A stretch of 64,000 nucleotides of DNA from Azomonas agilis (GTDB lineage Bacteria > Pseudomonadota > Gammaproteobacteria > Pseudomonadales > Pseudomonadaceae), in contig NZ_VLKG01000005.1 of NCBI RefSeq assembly GCF_007830255.1, positions 1-64,000 of the forward strand, in the 5' to 3' direction. This document shows, piece after piece, positions 19,278-25,590 of this stretch. The notes beneath the pieces are model-generated. The model was given only the letters and a program-made list of their open reading frames with translations. It searched no databases and was not told the DNA's origin. The translations under genes were made by a program, and so were the position numbers. Numbering within the stretch: the stretch's first letter is position 1; each line of letters starts with the position of its first letter.

Positions 19278-19486
19278 ATATCCGTATTACACGCGAAGGT
19301 GTAACGCCTGAGCAAAAGCGACAGCTCATTGAAGGGGCGACCCAGCTTTTGGCGGATGTATTGGGTAAAAATCCTGCAACGACCTTTGTGATTATTGATG
19401 AAGTAGATACCGATAATTGGGGCATTGCCGGGATTCCCGTTACTGAGCGCAGGCTTAAAGAGCGAGCATCACAACAGGATAAATAA
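19265..19486 (+). CDS. 4-oxalocrotonate tautomerase family protein
   Basis: A 73-residue small tautomerase. After removal of Met the chain begins with the catalytic Pro (MPYVNIRITREG), which acts as base in this family. The helix-strand layout (VTPEQKRQLIEGATQLLADVLG) is standard. Members are homo-hexamers of 60-75 residues that isomerise unsaturated oxo-acids, but many have unknown substrates. ATG 19265 gives Pro at position 2 and an exact family length. It overlaps the MFS gene. Confidence 0.9.
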   Translation: MPYVNIRITREGVTPEQKRQLIEGATQLLADVLGKNPATTFVIIDEVDTDNWGIAGIPVTERRLKERASQQDK

Positions 19487-19489
19487 ATC

Positions 19490-19518
19490 TTGACAGCTTA
19501 AGGCTGGGTAAGAATAAT
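19490..19518 (+). promoter_or_regulatory. sigma-70 promoter of tRNA-Met
   Basis: A near-consensus promoter: -35 TTGACA (19490-19495), 17-bp spacer, -10 AATAAT (19513-19518), then a GC-rich discriminator GCGCGCC of the kind found on growth-rate-controlled stable RNA promoters. It lies 3 bp after the tautomerase stop and 13 bp before the tRNA. Confidence 0.82.
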
Positions 19519-19531
19519 GCGCGCCTGCGAT

Positions 19532-19608
19532 GGCTACGTAGCTCAGTTGGTTAGAGCACGGCATTCATAATGCTGGGGTCCGGGGTTCAAGTCCCTGCGT
19601 AGCCACCA
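19532..19608 (+). tRNA. tRNA-Met (anticodon CAT, elongator)
   Basis: A 77-nt tRNA with all four stems and an encoded CCA end. The acceptor GGCTACG pairs with CGTAGCC, and the anticodon stem CGGCA/TGCTG encloses loop TTCATAA, anticodon CAT. The acceptor stem resembles the E. coli elongator Met tRNA, and there is no initiator-type three-GC stem. Bases 19563-19603 serve as attachment site; the tRNA is intact after integration. Confidence 0.97.
19563..19603. repeat. attL: 41-bp tRNA-Met 3' segment repeated at 39231
   Basis: These 41 bases, from the anticodon stem to the acceptor, recur without a mismatch at 39231-39271. The repeat ends where the tRNA continues as CACCA while the distal copy continues GAAAGC. 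This is the classic signature of tyrosine-integrase insertion into a tRNA 3' end with restoration of the gene. Confidence 0.93.
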
Positions 19609-19615
19609 TGTTCAT

Positions 19616-19700
19616 GCTTCGGAATGCTTCCACATGACTCCGAAGCCACAAAGCAGGCCGCTTATTGCGGCATTTGTTGTCTCTGCATGTTTTTACATGC
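19616..19700. promoter_or_regulatory. attL arm region with inverted repeats
   Basis: Between the tRNA and the integrase start are three dyads: GCTTCGGA (19616-19623) with TCCGAAGC (19639-19646); GCCGC-TTATT-GCGGC (19657-19671), which may also terminate the tRNA transcript; and GCATGT-TTTT-ACATGC (19685-19700). Such clusters are usual binding sites for integrase arms and excisionase. Function inferred from position. Confidence 0.45.
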
Positions 19701-19774
19701 TTCCATATATTCCCGCCTTATTAGTATGCTTTCGAGTATGTGATCCAAACATACCCAAGTGAGGCATACCATTC

Positions 19775-20998
19775 GTGAAGCGCTCCGAGATTAAGAGCCG
19801 CCCCCTACGCGACACTGTTTTAAACAGCCTAGAACCTGAATCCATTGTTTACCGCGTCCTTGACGGCAAAAAACTTTACCTTAAGGTGAACCCTAGAGGC
19901 ACTAAATCGTGGGAGTTTCGCTATACCAAGCCAGATGGCAAAACCTCATGGCTAGGGCTAGGAGGGTATCCAGCCGTTAGCGCATCCCAAGCCCGAAAGA
20001 AAGCCGCTGTTATTCGGAATGACATAGCCGAGGGTATAGACCCCTTGGCCGCCAAGCGTGCCCGTAAACAATCCCGAATCGAGACAACGAACAATACCTT
20101 TGAGGTATTAGCCCGCGAATGGCATGCAGCCAAGGCTAAAAGCTGGTCTGAAGGCACAGCCACTAGGATCATGGGAGCCTTAGCGCTGCATGTGTTTCCC
20201 GTCTTTGGCAAACGCCCCTATATCGAAATAACCTCTATGGAGTGGATGGAGTTCCTTCATGCCTTGGAGAAAAAAGGCATCATCGAGCAAACCAAGCGCA
20301 TAAGGGCCATGTGTCGTGATATTTACGACCTAGCGCGGGTTACAGGGCGCATCCAGTACAACCCTGTAGAAGGGCTGCATAAGTACCTCACCACCAAGCC
20401 TGCTGAAAGCTTTGCTCATGTGCCAGCCAGTGAGCTGCCCGCGTTATTAAGAGCTATCCGAAGCTATGCAACCCATGACGTATCCATAGGCTTGCAACTG
20501 CTCTCCATGCTGGCGTGTCGCCCTTCTGAACTCAGAGAGGCGCGTTGGTCTGAGTTTGACTTAGAGTCCGCCCTTTGGACTGTCCCCGCTGAACGCATGA
20601 AACGGCGTAGGGAGCACCTAATACCACTACCCCGCCAAGCGGTTGATCTATTGCGCCAGCTACAGTTCTTCACAGGCTATGGCCCACTCTTATTCCCCAG
20701 CAAAAGCAGCATGGCTAAACCCCGCTCCGATACCGTGTTCTTAATGGCTTTGCGTCGCCTTGGTTATGAAGGCCGCCAGACAGGACACGGCTTTAGGCAT
20801 ATCGCCTCAACCCTTCTTAATGAACATGGGTTTGATGAAAACCACATTGAGGCCCAGCTATCCCACGTTAAAGAAGGCGTGGCGGGTGTGTACAACAAAG
20901 CCCAATACCTGAGCCAACGCCGCGAAATGATGCAGTGGTACGCGGACTATTTAGACAAGCTGGCTACTGGCAATGTAGTGGAGATGAAGCGGGCATGA
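19775..20998 (+). CDS. P4-type tyrosine integrase
   Basis: A 407-residue tyrosine recombinase with an N-terminal DUF4102 arm-binding domain (GTKSWEFRYTKPDGKTSWLG region), a core-binding domain and the catalytic domain. Catalytic residues visible: Arg249 (in ACRPSELREA), His338-x-x-Arg341 (GHGFRH) and the nucleophile Tyr373 (GVYNKAQY). It starts with GTG and lies 166 bp from tRNA-Met pointing away from it, as P4-type integrases do. Its stop overlaps the next gene (ATGA). Confidence 0.93.
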   Translation: MKRSEIKSRPLRDTVLNSLEPESIVYRVLDGKKLYLKVNPRGTKSWEFRYTKPDGKTSWLGLGGYPAVSASQARKKAAVIRNDIAEGIDPLAAKRARKQSRIETTNNTFEVLAREWHAAKAKSWSEGTATRIMGALALHVFPVFGKRPYIEITSMEWMEFLHALEKKGIIEQTKRIRAMCRDIYDLARVTGRIQYNPVEGLHKYLTTKPAESFAHVPASELPALLRAIRSYATHDVSIGLQLLSMLACRPSELREARWSEFDLESALWTVPAERMKRRREHLIPLPRQAVDLLRQLQFFTGYGPLLFPSKSSMAKPRSDTVFLMALRRLGYEGRQTGHGFRHIASTLLNEHGFDENHIEAQLSHVKEGVAGVYNKAQYLSQRREMMQWYADYLDKLATGNVVEMKRA

Positions 20999-21603
20999 CT
21001 CTAAGTGATGAAGACAAAAATAAGATTCATCGACTTTTTTGCGCCGCCATCAGCAAGGAGTATCGCACCAGAGGACGACATATTAGGTTTTATGACTGGA
21101 TATTTACCCACAATACCCATTGGGGAGAAGCCATTTCAGAGATTTTAGAAGAAGGAGCTCGGCCCTGTTCGCCAGAGGTCAAAGAAGCGCTTGATAACCT
21201 TAAATCAGCGCTTCATAAAGCGAAGACTCAACTAAAAGCAGTAGCTCATAGCTACCCACATATTTATGCAGGCATTACACAGACCAGCACCAGCACCATT
21301 CACAGACAAATGCCAATTACTGAACCTTCAACCGCATTAGAGCCCATAGAGGAGATTGGTTTAGTCATTCAGGGCGTTTGTTTTGAGCAGCACATACTAA
21401 ACCGAAGAACACAAGGGAAACACGCTATCTATGAAGCGCTTATAGAGCTTTGGGAGTTAGTAACTCATGAGAGTATTAAAACCAGCCCTAATAGCCGCCT
21501 TGTTCAGATGCTACAAATAGCTACAGGTGATGGCCGAGAATCTATTTCAAAACATCTAAAGCGGAAAAAGGAAAAGGGGGGACAAAAAGCGCCAAAAACT
21601 TAA
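20995..21603 (+). CDS. hypothetical protein coupled to the integrase
   Basis: A 202-residue soluble, helical protein that I do not recognise. Its ATG overlaps the integrase stop by 4 bp, so it is translated with it. No membrane helix or signal peptide. It is rich in charged residues and ends in a lysine-rich tail (KHLKRKKEKGGQKAPKT), which might contact nucleic acid. No enzymatic motif seen. A role in integration/excision control or in DNA binding is only a guess from coupling. Confidence 0.7.
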   Translation: MTLSDEDKNKIHRLFCAAISKEYRTRGRHIRFYDWIFTHNTHWGEAISEILEEGARPCSPEVKEALDNLKSALHKAKTQLKAVAHSYPHIYAGITQTSTSTIHRQMPITEPSTALEPIEEIGLVIQGVCFEQHILNRRTQGKHAIYEALIELWELVTHESIKTSPNSRLVQMLQIATGDGRESISKHLKRKKEKGGQKAPKT

Positions 21604-21673
21604 AAAAGTGTCCCTCACTACCCATTGCTATTGTGTAGAGAATAGGGAGCCTCACTAATACGGAGGCACTCAA

Positions 21674-21898
21674 ATGCACCCAGCTCCTACCCCAAGCAAA
21701 GCTTTAATCCGCCAGCCTGCCTTGTGCAATTGGCTAGACCTCAGCCGCTCAGGATTGGACAAGCTACGCAAGAAAGACCCGACTTTTCCCAAACCGTTAA
21801 AGGATGGGGATAGCCGCCAAGCCGCTGCTTTTTATGTGGTGGCTGAAGTGGAGGCATGGCTACAAGCCAAGATTGCTAAACGTGATGAGGCTGCCTAA
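21674..21898 (+). CDS. AlpA-like helix-turn-helix regulator
   Basis: A 74-residue DNA-binding protein of the AlpA/MerR-Xis type: LIRQPALCNWLDLSRSGLDKL forms the winged HTH when read with the following FPKPLKDG wing, and the AEVEAWLQAKI helix closes it. In P4-like elements AlpA-type proteins activate integrase or act as excisionase. A CGGAGG site lies 9 bases before the ATG. The last base of its stop is shared with a small ORF start. Confidence 0.85.
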   Translation: MHPAPTPSKALIRQPALCNWLDLSRSGLDKLRKKDPTFPKPLKDGDSRQAAAFYVVAEVEAWLQAKIAKRDEAA

Positions 21899-22107
21899 TG
21901 CAGCCCCCAAAGAAAAAGGCCGTTCCTGTGGCGGGAACAGCCTTCAAAGACGGCCCTGTTAGAGCAGGGCTAAACGCTAAGCACTGTAAAGGAGTGCCTA
22001 TGAATCTTACTTACAGCACTATATCGGAGTGCCAAATGAATCTTACCTGCTCTACCCCCACTAAGCCCAGCCCCCTAGGGCTAAAAACCCACATTCAAAG
22101 GGGCTAA
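21898..22107 (+). CDS. possible small ORF / structured leader before the primase
   Basis: A 69-codon open frame starts one base inside the alpA stop and ends 3 bp before the primase ATG. Its sequence has no recognisable domain, and it overlaps a strong hairpin (21916-21944) and a duplicated GGAGTGCC-ATGAATCTTAC block, so the region may act as RNA rather than protein. Reported at low confidence because the spacing is gene-like. Confidence 0.3.
   Translation: MQPPKKKAVPVAGTAFKDGPVRAGLNAKHCKGVPMNLTYSTISECQMNLTCSTPTKPSPLGLKTHIQRG
21916..21944 (+). ncRNA. stem-loop in the alpA-primase leader
   Basis: A strong hairpin: arms AAGGC-x-GTTCC and GGAAC-x-GCCTT with a 7-base loop. It sits between the AlpA-like gene and the primase. 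In phage P4 an immunity RNA (CI) with stem-loops lies upstream of the replication operon, so this position is suggestive. There is no sequence-level homology I can claim. Confidence 0.35.
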
Positions 22108-22110
22108 ATC

Positions 22111-24420
22111 ATGGATCTTCAAAATCACCACTTAACTGTGGCGGGCGAAGCCTTGCCGAATATCGAGCCAGTAGCCCGCTGTTTGCTGGGCGAATCTAAC
22201 GCCAATCTGAGCAAAAGGGACGAACTGCGCTATGGCACGAATGGTTCCCTATCGGTTGATCTGGAAAAAAATACCTACTTTGACCATGAGGCTGGAACAG
22301 GCGGCGGCGTGCTGGATTTGATTAAGCGCGAGACCGGATTGGCTACCCGTGCCGAGCAATTTGAGTGGCTGGAAAAAAATAACTTGCTGACATCAAGTCC
22401 TGCAAGTCCTAAAGTCCTGCAAATTGATCAAAAAACAGTCAATAAAGGGGGGCAAACCCTACAAATAGTAACCGTCTACCCGTACACCGATGAAAACGGA
22501 ACCACTTTGTATGAAGTAGTACGCCTTGAGCCTAAAGGCTTTAGGCAGCGCAAACCCGACGGCAAGGGCGGTTATGAGTGGTCGGTAAAAGGAGTTCGGC
22601 AAGTTCCCTTCCACTTACCTCAATTGCTGGCGGCTTGTTCTGATGACTACCTCTATATAGTAGAGGGCGAAAAGGACGTGCTTCGTCTTGAGTCCCTTGG
22701 CTTGGTGGCTACCACTAATGCAGGAGGCGCGGGTAAGTGGCCTAAAGAGCTAACCCCACACTTTAGAGGACGCAAGGTCATCATCTTGCCGGATAACGAC
22801 GAGTCAGGCCGTAACCATGCGGACAGGGTTCGGGGAGCTTTGGCAGGCGTAGCGGCTGAGGTTAGCGTCCTTAACTTACCGAATCTACCCCTTAAAGGCG
22901 ACGTTTCGGACTGGCTAGACGCGGGCGGAACCCTTGAGCAACTCAGGGAGCTGGCCGAACAAGCCCCTGTACTCTCTTTTGAGTCCGCTAGCCCGTCCGT
23001 ACAGGGCGATGAGAAAGAACGTAAAGAAACCTTTGCCGAAATCATTATCAAGTTTGTTCTATCGGAATTTGAGCCATTCCACGACACAAACAAAGAGCCC
23101 TATCTAAGACACAAGGATACAGGCGTGGTATGGCGTTTAACGTCGCGTCAATTTAGAAACTATCTGGCCGCTTTACTGTATCGGGCCACTGAACGCTCAT
23201 TCAGTGAACAGCCCATCACTGAGGCGCTGGGTACATTGAGCGCCATAGCTCAGTACGAGAGCGATCAGAAAGCGGTACATATTCGCACCGCAGGAGAGGG
23301 CGGAACCTATTACTTAGACCTTGGGCAGCAAGGCAACAGTCGAGCCGTCAAGGTTAGCGCTGGCCGCTGGGAAGTTACTGATGCGCCCGCTATGTTCTTC
23401 CGGCCTGAACCTATGCAGTTAATTCCTACGCCGGTTCGTGGTGGCAGCATTGAAGGCTTATGGCGGATTGCCAATGTTCCTGAAGGCTCTCGATTGCTGG
23501 TGCTGGCATGGTTGGTAGAGTGCTTGCGGCCTGATACGCCGTTCCCTATTTTGGAGCTATTGGGCGAACATGGCAGCGCTAAAAGCTCCACTCAAACCGC
23601 ATTACGTCGCTTGATTGATCCTAATGCTTGCGACCTTCGAGCCGCTCCTAAAACGGTCGAAGATATTTATGTCTGTGCCGCAGTAAGCGGGATTCTTAGC
23701 TATGAAAACGTGAGCCACTTGCCCGCGCCCATGCAAGACGGTTTATGTATCGTGGCTACTGGGGGCGGCATGGCCAAGCGCAAGCTGTACACCGATGCCG
23801 ACGAAAGCGTGATTAGTGTTAAGCGCCCCATTGTGTTGAACGGGATTAGTGCAGCAGTAACGGCTCAGGATTTGGTAGACCGCTGCCTCACGATAGAAAT
23901 GCCCGTGATTAAGGAGCGACTGGAAGCCGATAAGCTGGTTAATCAGCTTGAAGAGCAGCGTCCCGCCTTACTGGGGGCTCTGCTGGATATTGCTGCTAAA
24001 GCCTTGGCTTTGCTACCCAGCCAATCGCTACCCCCTGAACAGCGTCCGCGCTTGCTGGAGTTTGCCTTGTTGGGCATGGCTGTGGCCCAAGCCGCTGGCC
24101 AACAGCCGGAGGACTTTTTGGCAGAGTTTAACGCCAGCCGCCAAGAAAGTTTGGCCCGCACTATTGATGCCAGTCCCGTAGCTACAGCGGTTATGGAATA
24201 CCTTGAGGCCAATCCGCGCGGTATGACGGCTAGCGTTAAAGAGATTATGGCCACACTTGACCGCTACAAGCCCCTTGGGAGTGACGCATGGCCCAGAACA
24301 GCTAAGGGCATGGGCGATTCCTTGCGACGTGCTGCCCCTGCGCTTCGCCAATTGGGAATGGAATGCTCATGCTTGGGGAAAATTGGCGGGGCGGTGAAAT
24401 GGTCAATCAAAAAAAAATAA
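22111..24420 (+). CDS. toprim primase-helicase (replication protein)
   Basis: A 769-residue replication protein. The N-terminus resembles a primase substrate-recognition domain (about 1-95). A toprim domain follows: VEGEKD at 184-189, DND at 228-230 and KGDVSDWLDAGG. The C-terminal half is a RecA-like ATPase of the DUF927/P4-alpha type, with Walker A GEHGSAKSS at about 485-493 and a B-like ILSYENVS near 529. It probably primes and unwinds the element's DNA. An iteron half-array is embedded in its gene at 22395-22435, in the linker between domains (residues about 95-110). Confidence 0.88.
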   Translation: MDLQNHHLTVAGEALPNIEPVARCLLGESNANLSKRDELRYGTNGSLSVDLEKNTYFDHEAGTGGGVLDLIKRETGLATRAEQFEWLEKNNLLTSSPASPKVLQIDQKTVNKGGQTLQIVTVYPYTDENGTTLYEVVRLEPKGFRQRKPDGKGGYEWSVKGVRQVPFHLPQLLAACSDDYLYIVEGEKDVLRLESLGLVATTNAGGAGKWPKELTPHFRGRKVIILPDNDESGRNHADRVRGALAGVAAEVSVLNLPNLPLKGDVSDWLDAGGTLEQLRELAEQAPVLSFESASPSVQGDEKERKETFAEIIIKFVLSEFEPFHDTNKEPYLRHKDTGVVWRLTSRQFRNYLAALLYRATERSFSEQPITEALGTLSAIAQYESDQKAVHIRTAGEGGTYYLDLGQQGNSRAVKVSAGRWEVTDAPAMFFRPEPMQLIPTPVRGGSIEGLWRIANVPEGSRLLVLAWLVECLRPDTPFPILELLGEHGSAKSSTQTALRRLIDPNACDLRAAPKTVEDIYVCAAVSGILSYENVSHLPAPMQDGLCIVATGGGMAKRKLYTDADESVISVKRPIVLNGISAAVTAQDLVDRCLTIEMPVIKERLEADKLVNQLEEQRPALLGALLDIAAKALALLPSQSLPPEQRPRLLEFALLGMAVAQAAGQQPEDFLAEFNASRQESLARTIDASPVATAVMEYLEANPRGMTASVKEIMATLDRYKPLGSDAWPRTAKGMGDSLRRAAPALRQLGMECSCLGKIGGAVKWSIKKK
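22395..22435 (+). repeat. iteron half-array inside the primase gene
   Basis: Three direct 8-mers AAGTCCTG/A at 22395, 22404 and 22412 (spacing 9 then 8), followed by TTGATCAAAAAACA. The same three units with the same 9/8 spacing and the same GATC tract occur just after the gene (24433). The copy lies in coding sequence for an interdomain linker. Confidence 0.8.
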
Positions 24421-24432
24421 CTTGCCGGTGCA

Positions 24433-24509
24433 AAGTCCTGCAAGTCCTGAAGTCCTGCTTTTTGATCAAAAAACAACCAAACAGCAGGACATTAGGACAT
24501 TCAGGACTT
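24433..24509. repeat. mirror-symmetric iteron array, candidate replication origin
   Basis: Three direct AAGTCCTG units (24433, 24442, 24450; spacing 9, 8), an AT-rich palindrome TTTTTGATCAAAAA (24459-24472), then three units in inverse orientation (CAGGACAT 24485, TAGGACAT 24493, CAGGACTT 24502; spacing 8, 9). The spacing is mirrored exactly. It starts 12 bp after the primase stop. Such arrays are bound by replication initiators, so this is a plausible origin or incompatibility site. The GATC in the centre is a Dam-type site. Confidence 0.75.
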
Positions 24510-24565
24510 CATCTCCTGAAGTAATTTTTTCCAATCCGCTGAAAAACGATACTGAGGTCTTTTAA

Positions 24566-24883
24566 GTGACTGCCCTTACCCAACTCATCGGTAAGGGCTT
24601 CGAGGTAGGTGCTGATGGGGACAAAATCCTTATCAGCCCAGCCAAGAACCTAACCGACGATATACGCCAATGGATTCGTGACCATCGTTCTGAGCTACTG
24701 GCCGAACTCCAACGCCCCAAAATGCGCCCCCATGCCTTGCTGGTGCGTGTTTCTAATCTGCTGGGCTGCTCAGGTGACTACCTGCTGAAACATGGGTTTC
24801 TTGAGCCCTGTGACTTGGAGGAGCAAGCCGCCACTGATCCTTGGGTGCTGGCTGAGGGGATACGCCGCGATCCAAGGTGGTAA
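24566..24883 (+). CDS. small protein with TubC_N-like docking domain
   Basis: A 105-residue protein with GTG start and a GAGG site upstream. Residues 1-48 (TQLIGKGFEVGADGDKILISP then LTDDIRQWIRDHRSELLAEL) resemble the TubC N-terminal docking fold, which mediates protein-protein contact. Small proteins of this type are common beside primases of integrative elements, so a docking role with the primase is possible. The C-terminal half is not recognised. Spaced 145 bp after the primase with the iterons between. Confidence 0.55.
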   Translation: MTALTQLIGKGFEVGADGDKILISPAKNLTDDIRQWIRDHRSELLAELQRPKMRPHALLVRVSNLLGCSGDYLLKHGFLEPCDLEEQAATDPWVLAEGIRRDPRW

Positions 24884-24886
24884 TTT

Positions 24887-24975
24887 CTGGGTACCCTAAA
24901 AAGGCAGCACGGGCACGGTATGTTTACGGTAATGTTTTTCTGACTTTCTGGGTGCCCTAAAAAGGGAGCCCTAAA
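24887..24975 (+). repeat. 24-bp direct repeat pair
   Basis: TTTCTGGGTACCCTAAAAAG at about 24887 and TTTCTGGGTGCCCTAAAAAG at about 24952 are near-identical and each continues with G-rich GGCAGC or GGAGCC. The core GGGTACCC is itself palindromic. The pair lies in the 227-bp gap before the DUF29 gene and may be regulatory. Just downstream (to 25081) an open frame without a start ends in NGKRGGRPRKVVL, possibly a fragment of a lost DNA-binding gene. Confidence 0.55.
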
Positions 24976-25110
24976 CCTAAAACCTTATAGGAAAGGGGGG
25001 CAAGCTAAAACCGAGGCCAAGGCCAAAGCTGCCCAAAAGAATGGCAAACGGGGTGGACGACCTAGAAAGGTTGTTTTATAGGTAGCTCTATGAGCAAAGA
25101 GGATTGATCC

Positions 25111-25536
25111 ATGACAGTAAGTTATGACAGTGATTTTTACGGCTGGACACAAGAACAGGCCGATTTATTGCGCTCTGGACGTTTAACCGAGCTAGACATC
25201 CAAAACTTGTTAGAGGAAATAGAAGCAATGGGGCGTAGTGCGGAAAATGAGCTTGAATCACGCCTTCAAGTTTTATTTATGCACCTACTTAAATGGGAGT
25301 ATCAGCCCAGTCGTCGGGGTAAAAGTTGGCAACTAACCATTGAAGAACAGCGGCGTAAAATTGAGCGGCGTTTGAATAAAAGCCCAAGCTTAAAGCACAA
25401 GTTGCCCGATATTATTGATGATGCCTATGGTGATGCGGTTATTGCAGCCGAGCGGGAGACGGGCTTAGAGCGCAGTGTTTTCCCCACTAATTGCCCTTGG
25501 AGTCTTGAGGAGGCACTGAATAAAGCCTTGCCTTAA
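25111..25536 (+). CDS. DUF29 family protein
   Basis: A 141-residue helical protein of family DUF29, common in bacterial genomes and mobile elements, function unknown. The N-terminal YDSDFYGWTQEQADLLRSGR and the following LDIQNLLEEIEAMGRSAENEL helix are the family signature. AGAGGA precedes the ATG. It converges on the restriction-modification gene with a shared terminator. A protective or regulatory role for that system is unsupported speculation. Confidence 0.85.
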   Translation: MTVSYDSDFYGWTQEQADLLRSGRLTELDIQNLLEEIEAMGRSAENELESRLQVLFMHLLKWEYQPSRRGKSWQLTIEEQRRKIERRLNKSPSLKHKLPDIIDDAYGDAVIAAERETGLERSVFPTNCPWSLEEALNKALP

Positions 25537-25556
25537 TATCTGAGTGAGTTAAGTAC

Positions 25557-25581
25557 GGGGGGCATATAGCCCCCTTTTCTT
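25557..25581. terminator. bidirectional terminator between DUF29 and RM genes
   Basis: Hairpin GGGGGGC-ATATA-GCCCCC followed by TTTTCTTTT on the plus strand, 20 bp after the DUF29 stop and 10 bp before the convergent RM stop. It can end transcription of DUF29; on the opposite strand it lacks a long U run. Confidence 0.8.
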
Positions 25582-25590
25582 TTGGGCCTG

